The position numbers and the translations under genes were made by a program. A stretch of 64,000 nucleotides of DNA from contig NZ_JAMXFC010000022.1 in the NCBI RefSeq assembly GCF_025370755.1, positions 41,068-105,067 of the forward strand. Reading direction: 5' to 3'. Below are positions 26,375 through 35,324 of the stretch, in pieces. The stretch is from Laspinema sp. D2d. Its GTDB lineage: Bacteria; Cyanobacteriota; Cyanobacteriia; Cyanobacteriales; Laspinemataceae. Position 1 is the stretch's first letter, and every line of letters begins with the position of its first letter. The notes beneath the pieces are model-generated. The model was not told the DNA's origin, made no database searches, and saw only the letters and a program-made list of their open reading frames with translations.

Positions 26375-26415
26375 AGGATGGATCCCCCCAACCCCCCTTC
26401 TTAAGGGGGGCTTAG
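26375..26415. repeat. GC-rich palindromic dispersed repeat
   Basis: GGATCCCCCCAACCCCCCTT followed by CTTAAGGGGGGCTTAG: a CCCCCCTT / AAGGGGGG stem. It resembles small palindromic repeats common in filamentous cyanobacteria and lies between convergent genes. Confidence 0.6.
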
Positions 26416-26568
26416 ATTTGTAATACTTGTGGGCTTTTTCTGATGTTTCGAGAAGTATTAACTGGAGAGTAGACAGGCTTTAAAGAAGTTGGTTTCTAGC
26501 GATACTGAATTTAGGAAATCTGCCTATCAAAGTCTTTCATTAAAGCTATTTTGTATCAAAAATTAGGG

Positions 26569-27726
26569 TTAATTTTTCCAAAATCTTTCAGGGTTTCCCT
26601 GGAAAATTGATAAAACATAATCCCCCTGATTTGCTGAATAATTTGTACTGACATCAGCGATCAAGCCCGATTCTACCGCAGTAATCTCGATAATTTGGGG
26701 AAGTTGTCCAGTTTTGTCAAAGCTCAAGAGTTGGTAAAGACAGTCGCCTGTTTTAACCACGGTTCCCAAGGGTAATCGGTTCTGAATCATTCCCCCTGCG
26801 GTGGCATAATATTTACGAATTTGGTCTTTGGGTATAAAATTTATTGAATGTAAAGCTGTTTCTGGTAGAGGAAATCCGGGAATATCTAACATTCCTTTTT
26901 GCGCCAAATAGTTCTGAATTCCTCGGACTCCTTTGGCGACGGATTGCGGATTCATCTGCATTCCGGTCCCGAGTTCAAGGGTCCAGGATTCAACATCAAA
27001 CTGGATGGATTTTCCCTGTTTTGCGAAACTGTTCTCTAATGCCAGCCAAGGTTTCATCCCCGCTTCATCAAAGGCATCGCCATCATATTCGTTCATTAGA
27101 ATTGCATAATCGAGCAGAAAGGCTTTAGCACTTTCTTCTCGGGAACTGAAGCAATAGAGATAATCTAGTCCTTGATTGGTGGAACTGTGGCAGTCAATGA
27201 CATAATTGGCATCTAAGCTCAATGATTGTAGTTGATAGCGATACTGTTCGACGAAGGGAACGCCACTAGCGGCGGTTATTTCTTCTTGGAGTTTATGGAA
27301 CTGTTTTAGGATAATATTTCGATAGTTGGCGGCGATTTCTTCGGGGTTTAGATTAATTTGTGAGGAGGCAAAGTGATTAATATCAGTGGCTACTTTTTCA
27401 TAATCCCAAAAGATTCGATTCCAGTCTTTGCCATCATAGCTGTGATAGCGTCCGCTGGAAAAATGTTGCGATCGCTGATTAATTCCCAAGGGATTACAAA
27501 CTGGAACCAGCCAAATCTCGCCGGTGATTTGGTTGGCATCTAACCCGTGCAAACACTCGATTAATTGATGAATTACCGCATTTCCGGCGATTTCTGCCCC
27601 ATGTAAATTGGACTGAATATAGGCTTTGGGACCCGGATTGTCTCCAATAAATTTATAAACCTGGATAAACAAGCGATCGCCTGAAGCGAGTTGAACAATG
27701 GGAATTGTCTCAATAATTGGTAGCAT
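26569..27726 (-). CDS. AstE/aspartoacylase-type zinc deacylase (M14-like)
   Basis: 385 aa. The zinc motif is NLHGAEIAGNAVIHQLI (HxxE), with a later histidine in YVIDCHSSTNQGLDYLYCF and VPVCNPLGINQR matching the substrate loop. A C-terminal barrel-like region (about 300-385) includes GGMIQNRLPLGTVVKTGDCLY. The family hydrolyses N-acyl amino acids or related amides. The substrate cannot be named. The ATG at 27726 is preferred over the earlier frame start at 27747. It follows the terminator of the GH65 gene, so it is probably transcribed on its own. Confidence 0.85.
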   Translation of the reverse strand: MLPIIETIPIVQLASGDRLFIQVYKFIGDNPGPKAYIQSNLHGAEIAGNAVIHQLIECLHGLDANQITGEIWLVPVCNPLGINQRSQHFSSGRYHSYDGKDWNRIFWDYEKVATDINHFASSQINLNPEEIAANYRNIILKQFHKLQEEITAASGVPFVEQYRYQLQSLSLDANYVIDCHSSTNQGLDYLYCFSSREESAKAFLLDYAILMNEYDGDAFDEAGMKPWLALENSFAKQGKSIQFDVESWTLELGTGMQMNPQSVAKGVRGIQNYLAQKGMLDIPGFPLPETALHSINFIPKDQIRKYYATAGGMIQNRLPLGTVVKTGDCLYQLLSFDKTGQLPQIIEITAVESGLIADVSTNYSANQGDYVLSIFQGNPERFWKN

Positions 27727-27771
27727 AGAACCTTGACCCTTGCACATTTTAAGTTGAAATTTTACAACAAA

Positions 27772-27797
27772 AAGACACGGCTTTTTTGCCGTGTCTT
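27772..27797 (-). terminator. Rho-independent terminator after the GH65 fusion gene
   Basis: A 10-bp perfect stem (AAGACACGGC / GCCGTGTCTT) with a six-base loop; read on the minus strand it is followed by TTTTTGTTG. It lies between the GH65 fusion stop and the deacylase start. Confidence 0.85.
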
Positions 27798-27847
27798 CTT
27801 TACAGAGTTAACTCAATTCCCGAGTTAACCTAAAACTGGAACCTGAA

Positions 27848-30800
27848 TTATGGAGATCCGGCACCAATAGGGTTGCCGATCGCCGCTAACTCCCCAGGTA
27901 ACAAGGTGGTTTGTGCGAGTTTGTCCAGCAAATCCTTCCACTGGATATACTCTAAGGATGGCAGAACCAAATCCGCATCCTGGAACCGTTCTACGGGACC
28001 TAACCCAACTGCCCACATTCCCGCTGCTTTCGCCGCTTCTACCCCGGAATCGGCATCTTCAAAGACGATACATTGTGCCGCAGGAATCCCCAATAGTTCG
28101 GCAGCATGAAGGAACAAATCGGGGGCGGGTTTTGAGCGCGCTACGCTGTATCCATCGGCGATCGCCTGAACCAAATGCCCAATTCCCAAGCGTTCCACGA
28201 CCATGTGAGCATTTTTGCTCGATGACCCGATCGCCACCTGAATCCCTGCTGCTTGCAGTTCCTTCAAAAATTCCATCGCCCCGGGTAACAAATCTTGGGG
28301 ACCAATTTCCGCTACGAGGTCTACATAGTAACGGTTTTTGCGGTCCATCATCTCCTGCATTTGCGCTTCCGGAACTTGACGACTGCCTAGCAACGTTAAC
28401 AGCGACTCACGACGTGCTAACCCGCGCATGGCTTCATTTGCCTCGCGATCAAAGGGAATTCCCTCCTCATCCGCCAGTTGCTTCCACCCTAAATAGTGAT
28501 ATTCTGCCGTATCCGTCAGGACACCATCCAAATCAAAAATTACCCCGCGCAACCCGTCGCGTAAAGCCGTTGCGGTAATTTCGGACAAAGGAGATGTTGT
28601 CTGTTGGGACTCTAGGGAGAGAGTATCCTGCTTAATATCAAACTCATACCAGCGATCGCGCCAGGAGAGTTTGAACTTCAGACGAGTCCATCCGGGGGGT
28701 AAGTGAGGATTGGCGATCGGACCCCGTTCTGTCAGACGAATTCCGGCGAATCCAAACACGACTGCTTGCCACACCCCTCCCGTCGAGGCAGCGTGAATTC
28801 CCTCACAAGCATTACCCCGCACATCTTCTAAGTCTACTAATGCCGCCCGCATGAAGTGTTCATACGCCTCCATCGGTTGATCCAATTGTGCGGCTAAAAC
28901 GGCATGAATTGCCGGACCCAGACTTGATCCATAAACGTGATCGGTACGGGGACAGTAGTAATCCCAGTTCGCTTGCAGGGTTTGGGAATCATAGCGATCG
29001 CCCAACAGATACAGCAACATCAACACATCCGGCTGTTTCAGAATCTGGCATTGATTGGTCGTCTCAATTCCCAAAATCGCCTGCATCGACTGCTGACGCG
29101 GTTCGTAATCGGCCAAATTCACATCTTTGAGCCCGAAAAAGCCTTCGGATTGCTCAATTAACCCCGTTTCTGTGGGGGTCGGCAGATAAATGAGTTCAAT
29201 CACCCGGTTCCAATGGGTGAGGCGTTCTGGAGTGAGATTCAGTCGCTGCACCAGTGCTTGTGCCTGATCCGGTGCAAAATCCTGTAACCAGTTCAATACC
29301 TGTTGGGCGGTTTCCAGATGCCATTGCATCATCCGGTTGGTGAAGGTATTGTTATTGACGCGATCGTGATTTTCGTCGGGTCCGATTACGTCGCGAATTT
29401 CATAACAGTTGCGATCGCGGTTCCATTCGGCGCGACTTCCCCAGAATACCGCCGTATCCAGGATTAACTCTGCGCCATAGTCTGCCATCCAGCGATCGTC
29501 TCCGGTGATTTGCCAGTAGTTCCAGACGGCATACCCAACATCGCTGGTGATGTGCAGTTCAATATCCCCACACCAAATCCGCACCAATTCTTTCCCTTCT
29601 GCATCCGGGACCCAACGGGGGGTAACTTCATCTCCCGTAGCTGCGCTTTCCCAGGCAAACATCGCCCCTTCATACCCCGAATCAGCCGCTTTGCGACGAG
29701 CCCCGGGGAGGGTGTGATAGCGGTAGGTGAGAGCATTTCGGGCGATCGCCGGTTGGGTGTAGCTTAAAAACGGCAGTAAAAAGATTTCCGTATCCCAAAA
29801 GACATGACCCCGGTAAGCAAACCCCGATAAGGTTTTTGCGGGAATGCTGACATGACTATCATGGTGGGGGGCCGCTTGCAGCAATTGGAACAAATTATAA
29901 CGGATTGCCTGTTGCGCTTTGAGGTCCCCTTCAATCACCACATCGGATTTTTCCCAAAGTCCTTCCCAGGCGGCAGTATGTTCGTTGCGCAGGGTGTCGT
30001 AGTCTTTGAGTTGACTCAGTTTGGCGATCGCCGCCTGAGTTGGGGCCTCCGTATCCCGGGAGGTGTAAATGGTTACTAATTTTTCCACCGTCACCGTTTC
30101 TCCTCGGTTGCCGTCGAAGCGAGTGGTGAGGGAGGGATATCCCGGGGTCGTCATGGCAAACACCGGAAAGGCTTGCTGCTGCGCGTTTTTAACGGAAAGC
30201 TGGGTTGCCATCCCCAATTCAATCCCACTATGTAACGTAGACAACTGCATCCACACCCCATCCACTTCTGACGGAAGGAGGGAAAAGGGGAGGGAATTGC
30301 TGGATTTAGCGGTTCTAACTGAGGTTAAACCTTGATTAATCCATTTCCAATGCTTGATTCCTTGGTTATCCGGGTGTCCATCGAGTCCCGCTTGGATTTC
30401 CACGATATCAGAGAAATCGATGGGAGTAACCGTCAGTCGGATGGCAGCGATATGGTGATCGGCAAGGCTGGTAAACCGCTCAAAATGGAGGTCCAGGGTT
30501 TTTCCCTGGGGACTGCGCCAACGAATTTGGCGGCTGAGAATGCCGCGTCGCATATCCAGTAGCCTTTCGTAGTGCAGGATTTCGCCGCGATCGAGGCTGA
30601 AGTATTCGCCACCGACAGACACCACCATCGGCAGCCAATCGGGACAATTTGCCAGTTCCGTATGGACGATCGCGACCTTATCATACACGCCATTAATCAA
30701 GGTGGCAGGTTTGGACCCGGGATGTCCTTCCTCGAAAGTTCCCCGAGTGCCAAGATAGCCATTTCCAAGGGTAAAAACTGTTTCGTGATGATCCGGTTCG

Positions 30801-30850
30801 TTGGCTGGGTCAAAGTTGCGTTCGGTGATAGTCCAATCGGTTGCGTACAT
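27848..30850 (-). CDS. GH65 disaccharide phosphorylase fused to beta-phosphoglucomutase
   Basis: 1000 aa in two enzymes. Residues about 1-750 are a glycoside hydrolase family 65 phosphorylase: an N-terminal beta-sandwich (TLGNGYLGTRGTFEEG), an (alpha/alpha)6 barrel with GHVFWDTEIFLLPFLSYTQP, and the catalytic-acid block VIGPDENHDRVNNNTFTNRM. Residues about 770-1000 are a HAD-type beta-phosphoglucomutase (GVIFDLDGVLTDTAEYHY, GSSSKNAHMVVERLG, EDADSGVEAAKAAGM). GH65 releases beta-glucose-1-phosphate from trehalose, maltose or kojibiose, and the fused mutase makes glucose-6-phosphate, so the fusion channels one into the other. The disaccharide is not certain; trehalose or kojibiose is likely. Confidence 0.92.
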   Translation of the reverse strand: MYATDWTITERNFDPANEPDHHETVFTLGNGYLGTRGTFEEGHPGSKPATLINGVYDKVAIVHTELANCPDWLPMVVSVGGEYFSLDRGEILHYERLLDMRRGILSRQIRWRSPQGKTLDLHFERFTSLADHHIAAIRLTVTPIDFSDIVEIQAGLDGHPDNQGIKHWKWINQGLTSVRTAKSSNSLPFSLLPSEVDGVWMQLSTLHSGIELGMATQLSVKNAQQQAFPVFAMTTPGYPSLTTRFDGNRGETVTVEKLVTIYTSRDTEAPTQAAIAKLSQLKDYDTLRNEHTAAWEGLWEKSDVVIEGDLKAQQAIRYNLFQLLQAAPHHDSHVSIPAKTLSGFAYRGHVFWDTEIFLLPFLSYTQPAIARNALTYRYHTLPGARRKAADSGYEGAMFAWESAATGDEVTPRWVPDAEGKELVRIWCGDIELHITSDVGYAVWNYWQITGDDRWMADYGAELILDTAVFWGSRAEWNRDRNCYEIRDVIGPDENHDRVNNNTFTNRMMQWHLETAQQVLNWLQDFAPDQAQALVQRLNLTPERLTHWNRVIELIYLPTPTETGLIEQSEGFFGLKDVNLADYEPRQQSMQAILGIETTNQCQILKQPDVLMLLYLLGDRYDSQTLQANWDYYCPRTDHVYGSSLGPAIHAVLAAQLDQPMEAYEHFMRAALVDLEDVRGNACEGIHAASTGGVWQAVVFGFAGIRLTERGPIANPHLPPGWTRLKFKLSWRDRWYEFDIKQDTLSLESQQTTSPLSEITATALRDGLRGVIFDLDGVLTDTAEYHYLGWKQLADEEGIPFDREANEAMRGLARRESLLTLLGSRQVPEAQMQEMMDRKNRYYVDLVAEIGPQDLLPGAMEFLKELQAAGIQVAIGSSSKNAHMVVERLGIGHLVQAIADGYSVARSKPAPDLFLHAAELLGIPAAQCIVFEDADSGVEAAKAAGMWAVGLGPVERFQDADLVLPSLEYIQWKDLLDKLAQTTLLPGELAAIGNPIGAGSP

Positions 30851-31117
30851 CGGTATCCGCTCAGGTAATTCTACTTAACTATTTGAGGGTTTTGGCTGTA
30901 AAAACAAATCAGGGAAGGTTTCTACATCCAGGGGGCGATCGCAAATGAGTCTTTTAGGAAATTTTGCCTAAAATCTTCCCTACGATCTCTTCTTCTATTT
31001 ATAGAATCCCTCTCCGGATAGATGTAACTATCAAAATGCTAAAAAACTCTACAAAACGATACAAAATTACATAAAGTCATGAAATGCTTATTTGTTTGGT
31101 AAAAATCTCCTAAAATT

Positions 31118-31126
31118 TGCTATAAT
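31118..31126 (+). promoter_or_regulatory. Extended -10 promoter
   Basis: TGCTATAAT matches the extended -10 consensus TGnTATAAT exactly. No good -35 is visible. It precedes the structured region 31133-31640 and no plus-strand protein gene follows for 2 kb. Confidence 0.5.
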
Positions 31127-31132
31127 AAGCCC

Positions 31133-31640
31133 ACATAAAATCAGGAAATGTTGACAAGACAAATCTTACCCAGTTTCTTGGGATTTTAAGGGGTAATTCC
31201 TGGATGGATGGGTCACCCTTACCCAGGTCTCACTCCCGAGATTCAGTCTCAAGTTAGCCCCATGACCCTAGAAAAAGGCCATTACAAAAGCACTTCCTAA
31301 AACTGGGTAGGGTAGAGATACCCCCTGCAATCCACCGGCCTTCGGGCCTAAACAAGGGTAGGGATGAACCCCTATTTTTTCAATAAACTCGGTTTTAACC
31401 CAGACTCGCCCAATGGTTTAGGGACCTGCCCCAGATTGGATTTTTTTAGGGAATTTGATTTGAAATTTTACGCGTCAATGAGGGTTTGTGGTTACAATTG
31501 CTACCCTAAAAATAGGGACAGTTAAGGAGAGTTACAAGAGTCCAGCAAACCCTAATCTAGCCATCCAAAGCCATTCCCTTTCTTGGGGATTAAGCTAGGG
31601 TCGGTCAGTGTCACCCCCACCGGCGCTCTTCCGGTGGGGA
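31133..31640 (+). ncRNA. Candidate structured non-coding RNA
   Basis: The stretch has a promoter-like start, a closing helix (31168-31176 with 31300-31308) around about 120 nt containing GGGTAA/TTACCC and GAGA-TTCAG-TCTC hairpins, a UUCG tetraloop hairpin and a final GC-rich 9-bp hairpin. It matches no RNA family I know (not tmRNA, RNase P, SRP or 6S by their conserved motifs). Boundaries are guesses. Confidence 0.35.
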
Positions 31641-31823
31641 CTGGACAAATGATGATGGAAACCCAGAGGATTTCTCAACGGGATTTAATCCAGGATATAG
31701 AGTAGGATTATTATAAACAATACTATATCTGCGAACTCTGAAATGTTAGGGGATTGAGGGGTTAACCTGGGAATGAGCGTGGCTTTCTTTCTCCCTCATT
31801 CCGAGTGAAACCCTTGAGGAGGA

Positions 31824-32555
31824 TTAATTCTGCTTGGCAGTAGAGAGGTGGCCCAGTTGTGCGGCGTAAACCGAGTTCTCCCGTAGTCGCCGATCGCGCT
31901 TCACTACTTGACGATCCGGTGCCGTTGTCTTAACTTCCTGATGAGGACGCATATCCCACCGCCTTTCAAAAAAGAGTACCAAAGTACCCGTCATAATCAA
32001 ACCGGTCACTAGATATTCCCATCCACTGAACGCCGGTAAAATCGCTATCCCCAAAAAATGAAATCCTGCTGCCAACAAGGTACTGCGCGATCGCAATGCC
32101 CATCCGGTTCCCACATATCCCAGTCCACATAATGCCAACCATAACGGACATAGACGGATCAAAATGTCTCCCCAACCATAAGCGATACTGGCGTCCGTTA
32201 AAATCGTTCCTCCCACCATCAGGAATCCCCACCAATAAAGTGTCCAGCGCACTTCTTCTACCGTCACCCAAAACCAGCTTAAGTAGCACATGATTGCGGT
32301 TGCCACCAGAGTGAGGATAGACCAGGCGATCGCTTGCGTTGTCCAATTAATGGGAAAAAATTGGGCCGTGAAGAAGATAGCTGCGGTCACCAACGCCCAA
32401 ACCATCATACTTTGATCAATGCGGGTATAAAATTGCTTGAAGATACTCCGCCCTCCAATCTTCCACCGAATTCGCCATAATCCTTGGCAATCCTGAATCG
32501 TACTCGGATCGGGTTTTTTAGAAAAAATGGGTTGGTTTGTCGGAAAAAAACTCAT
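31824..32555 (-). CDS. Conserved membrane protein, 243 aa
   Basis: Five or six hydrophobic helices (for example MMVWALVTAAIFFTAQFFPI, TQAIAWSILTLVATAIMCYL, LYWWGFLMVGGTILTD, LCPLWLALCGLGYVGTGWAL) follow a soluble 45-residue N-terminus beginning MSFFPTNQPIFSKKP. The C-terminus is charged and cytosolic (MRPHQEVKTTAPDRQVVKRD). No catalytic motif is visible. It looks like a cyanobacterial family of unknown function. A weak GAGAG ribosome-binding site precedes the ATG at 32555. It is isolated by long gaps on both sides. Confidence 0.75.
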   Translation of the reverse strand: MSFFPTNQPIFSKKPDPSTIQDCQGLWRIRWKIGGRSIFKQFYTRIDQSMMVWALVTAAIFFTAQFFPINWTTQAIAWSILTLVATAIMCYLSWFWVTVEEVRWTLYWWGFLMVGGTILTDASIAYGWGDILIRLCPLWLALCGLGYVGTGWALRSRSTLLAAGFHFLGIAILPAFSGWEYLVTGLIMTGTLVLFFERRWDMRPHQEVKTTAPDRQVVKRDRRLRENSVYAAQLGHLSTAKQN

Positions 32556-33192
32556 GTCACACTCTCTGTTAAACGTTGTTCAGTTTTATAGTTCAACGTT
32601 AACAATTTTGAGAATTGTCTTACATCTTCAATCCGGCGCGAATTCTCAATTTTAGGCGAAATTAACTCAAAATATACCTCTGGGTATATCTTCGGAATAC
32701 AGAGAACTATTCTTTAATCTTTAAGGGAATAATCGTAGCTATTAAAAGCACTACAAGTAAGCAAAAATTTTTTCTAATATCAAATGGATAAACCCAATAT
32801 TATTAGCTTTTCCAGGAATTTATGACCGGGCTAATCATCCCCGGCTTAACCCGTTGAAGTCCGAACCTTTAGCCTGTAAAATTTCTGGAACCGTTTTTAA
32901 AATTATGCAAATCCTGAATAGGGCCACCCTAAGTATAAAGGGTTAAAACCGGGCAAAAATCTAACTTGAGGTAGACCCCGGGAGATCTTGACTCAATACC
33001 CTCCATTTCCATCTGGGGATAGAGAAGCCTCCTGATTCCTGACTAGGGTACTCGTCAGGTAGGGCTACCCTGAAAAAATCCCGCTTGGGATGGCGATCGC
33101 CGTGACGAAACGTAGACCCAGATGCAATAATGCAATTTGTGGCAAATCATGCCCATGCTAACTCCAAGGTTAAACCCAAACTTTAGGTAAAA
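32556..33192. other. Intergenic region without a recognised gene
   Basis: AT-rich gap of about 640 bp. It has no credible frame; I see AT-rich tracts (32700-32810) and no strong hairpin. Confidence 0.4.
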
Positions 33193-33897
33193 ATGCCAGC
33201 CGATCGCGAGATGAACCGTGACCCCCTCCCCAGCAACCCACCCCAAACCACCGGAACCCTAGAATCCCGGCTGATTGTGCTGGTGCCTATTTTAGTCGGC
33301 GTCACCGTCGTATTATCGGCATGGCGAATGTTGCTAGGAGTCGCCGTGATCTCCGGACTGGGATGGGCTTGGAAACAATATCAAGACAAGGAACAACAAC
33401 GACTCGCCAAGCTCAATGCCCTGTTTTATCAATTAATCCAAAATAACCAGGGACGGCTGACGGCCCTAGATTTTGCCATGCATGGGGACATTTCTGGGAC
33501 TGAAGCGCAAGAATATTTAGAAGAACGGGCGCGCGAATTCGCCGCCGGATATGAAATCACCGATAATGGGGGCATGGTCTACTGTTTTTCCAGTATTAAA
33601 TTGCCGGAACGCTACCAAACCATCGATGTCGCCAGCGTCCCCGCTATCTCGGAACCGGAAGCCCCCAAAGCCGTTGCCCCGAAAAAGCGCCGGATCGTGT
33701 TGCCACCACCGATGAATCAGACTGAACTGGCAACCCGGTTGGGGGTGCATCCGACTACGGTGAGTAAAAATAAGAACAAACCGGAATTTCTGGACTGGAG
33801 TCGGGAGAAAGATCCCGCCGGATTTGCCTGGACTTATGCACCAGCAACTAAACAGTTCTTTGCGATCGAGTCCGAGGGCGATCGTAAATCCAGGTGA
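33193..33897 (+). CDS. Membrane-anchored protein with C-terminal helix-turn-helix-like segment
   Basis: 234 aa. Two closely spaced hydrophobic stretches (about 27-42 and 46-58, LIVLVPILVGVTVVLSA and LLGVAVISGLGWAW) anchor the protein. The middle region (about 70-135) looks like a small winged-helix or dissociation domain (NNQGRLTALDFAMHGDISG, AQEYLEERAREFAAGYEITD). After a proline/lysine linker the tail has MNQTELATRLGVHPTTVSKN, a convincing helix-turn-helix. This suggests a membrane-linked regulator or DNA-binding protein. The start could also be the ATG at 33211 (MNRDPLPSN). No named family. Confidence 0.7.
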   Translation: MPADREMNRDPLPSNPPQTTGTLESRLIVLVPILVGVTVVLSAWRMLLGVAVISGLGWAWKQYQDKEQQRLAKLNALFYQLIQNNQGRLTALDFAMHGDISGTEAQEYLEERAREFAAGYEITDNGGMVYCFSSIKLPERYQTIDVASVPAISEPEAPKAVAPKKRRIVLPPPMNQTELATRLGVHPTTVSKNKNKPEFLDWSREKDPAGFAWTYAPATKQFFAIESEGDRKSR

Positions 33898-34672
33898 GAT
33901 ACTTTAACCTGAAAAGTGAGAATAAGTAAGAAGGGACGTGAGACGACAAATGGCCTCTGTCCAGGTTTTATGCTTCCGACCAGGGTAGAATCAACCTAAA
34001 CCGCCCATGAGGTAAGACTCCCCTTCCCCTGCCGAAAGACTTCTTTAACTCCGCCGAACTTTTTAGAATAGCTGCTCGTCAATGATATATTTTTGAGGTG
34101 AAATTGGCTCAATTTTCCCAATTGGTTAGCAAAAAATTAATCAACCATAGGGATTGACATTTAGCCGAACCTTGTGTCATAAAAGATATAACTTTCAAAA
34201 CTTATCCATTGAGAGAAATCCCATCAGGGCAAGGAGCCAGACTACTAAAGCCGAATCACATCGGTTAACTTGAAGCCGTCGCGTAAGTTCGTAACGAAAA
34301 ACTTGCGTGCAGTCCCCATCGGGGAAAGAGATCTTAGCGATCGCCGGGTCTAAAAATCGGGTGATCGCCGAGGAACTGATACATCATCAGGCGATCGGAT
34401 TATATGCCACACCCGAACTCTAATCACAGTTTTAAGGTCCGCTACTGCTAGGGAGAATCAACCGTTTCCCTAGGGTCCCGCAACACGGGTTCAATGTCGT
34501 ATCCCGCTACTAACCCGTTGTCCGATATCGACTGGATAGAGGTGATTTGAGTAGAGAATTGCAGTCGCTTATAAGGCGATCGGTTCCCTAACGCGATGAA
34601 ATCCTTCCTCACTTGCATTCTTCAAAGTTCCATATTTTCACACTCAGCTCATTTGTCCCAAGGAGTCAAACC
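33898..34672. other. Intergenic region with promoter-like and hairpin sequence
   Basis: TTGACA at 34154-34159 is followed 17 nt later by TCATAA. Downstream are hairpins CGTAAGTT/AACTTGCG (about 34281-34306), CCCC-AT-CGGG(G) (about 34315-34326), CTAGGGA/TCCCTAG (about 34449-34474) and CCCG-CAACA-CGGG (about 34477-34490). This could be a long structured 5' leader of the secreted protein at 34673. I do not recognise a riboswitch. Confidence 0.45.
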
Positions 34673-35044
34673 ATGTTTAACTATTCAGTTCGTAAAATAT
34701 TAGCGGTGGCTTTCCTGTCAGTTCCCTTAATTTTGTCCGGAGGAATCAACACAGCGAAAGCTCAAGATGCTGAAGATGTAGAATTTAAGCTGATTAATAA
34801 CACCCAACGCCCGTTAACGCATTTTTACGTTTCCCCTACTGAGTCCGATGACTGGGGACCCGATATTTTGCTAGAGCAAGTGCTCCCGCCAGGAGGAGAT
34901 ACAATTGTTATCATTCAAGATGGCCTAGAGACCTGTAGTTATGACTTAATGGCAACGTTTGGACCCGGGCAAGGAGTTGGAAGCGGGGATGTTTACCAAA
35001 CTGGTGTTAATGTTTGTGAAACAGCCGAATATACTTATGAATAA
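34673..35044 (+). CDS. Small secreted protein, unknown family
   Basis: 123 aa. A classical signal peptide (MFNYSVRKILAVAFLSVPLI to residue about 33, cleavage after TAKA) precedes a mature beta-rich domain of about 90 residues: VEFKLINNTQRPLTHFYVSP, WGPDILLEQVLPPGGDTIVI, CSYDLMATFGPG. Two cysteines (CSYD and NVCET) could form a disulfide. The layout matches small exported cyanobacterial proteins of unknown function with the NNT...VSP...W..D.L pattern. The AAGGAG site at 34660-34665 fixes the start at 34673 instead of the upstream 34613. Confidence 0.78.
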   Translation: MFNYSVRKILAVAFLSVPLILSGGINTAKAQDAEDVEFKLINNTQRPLTHFYVSPTESDDWGPDILLEQVLPPGGDTIVIIQDGLETCSYDLMATFGPGQGVGSGDVYQTGVNVCETAEYTYE

Positions 35045-35078
35045 AATTTAGTAGAGTCCGGCAATTTCTCAATAAAAA

Positions 35079-35118
35079 AAGTTAATCTTTAGAGCTTAAA
35101 GTATCTAAAGATTAACTT
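35079..35118 (-). terminator. 15-bp perfect hairpin with T-tract on the minus strand
   Basis: AAGTTAATCTTTAGA pairs perfectly with TCTAAAGATTAACTT. Read on the minus strand, seven T follow. It may stop transcripts on both strands, since the secreted-protein gene ends at 35044 on the plus strand. Confidence 0.65.
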
Positions 35119-35136
35119 AGCAGGGCTAGAGTGTTT

Positions 35137-35200
35137 CAAGAATTATCTAATTCCCTAAAGGAATAGATAATTCTTGCTCGCTAGAAAAATAGCGAGCAAG
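35137..35200. repeat. Two stacked hairpins between convergent genes
   Basis: CAAGAATTATCTA...TAGATAATTCTTG (about 35138-35176) and GCTCGCTA-GAAAAA-TAGCGAGC (about 35177-35199) stand side by side. With the hairpins at 35079 and 35277 they make four strong stems in 230 bp. Confidence 0.6.
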
Positions 35201-35270
35201 ATGCTTCCATTTCTCTAGTTCTTACCCTTGAAAAAGGGGAAACTCTATCTAAATAGAGCCAAAATCGCAT

Positions 35271-35304
35271 AAAAAAAGACGGAAGCTTCAATAGAAGTCC
35301 GTCT
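35271..35304 (-). terminator. Terminator of the HNH gene
   Basis: On the minus strand AGACGGACTTC pairs with GAAGCTTCCGTCT, followed by seven T, 20 bp after the HNH stop at 35325. Confidence 0.8.
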
Positions 35305-35324
35305 CCTTTCCTTACCTATCGTGC

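Larger units (their letters stand above)
30851..31823. other. Long intergenic region with RNA-like structure
   Basis: No frame here is protein-like. It contains an extended -10 promoter (31118-31126), a long-range pairing ACCCAGTTT (31168-31176) with AAACTGGGT (31300-31308), a GGCC-TTCG-GGCC tetraloop hairpin near 31336 and a strong 9-bp stem CCCCACCGG/CCGGTGGGG at 31615-31639. See the separate ncRNA candidate. Confidence 0.6.

Noticed and set aside
27849..30868. Several 75-220 codon frames on the plus strand opposite the GH65 fusion gene
   Set aside because: They are shadows of a long, well-conserved gene on the other strand and show no protein-like motifs.
31133..31640. tmRNA, RNase P RNA, SRP RNA or 6S RNA
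   Set aside because: None of the conserved motifs of these RNAs as I know them is present.
34225..34345. Cyclic-di-GMP (GEMM-I) riboswitch
   Set aside because: A GGGCAA and an AAAGCC are present, but the rest of the GEMM consensus and its two helices do not fit.
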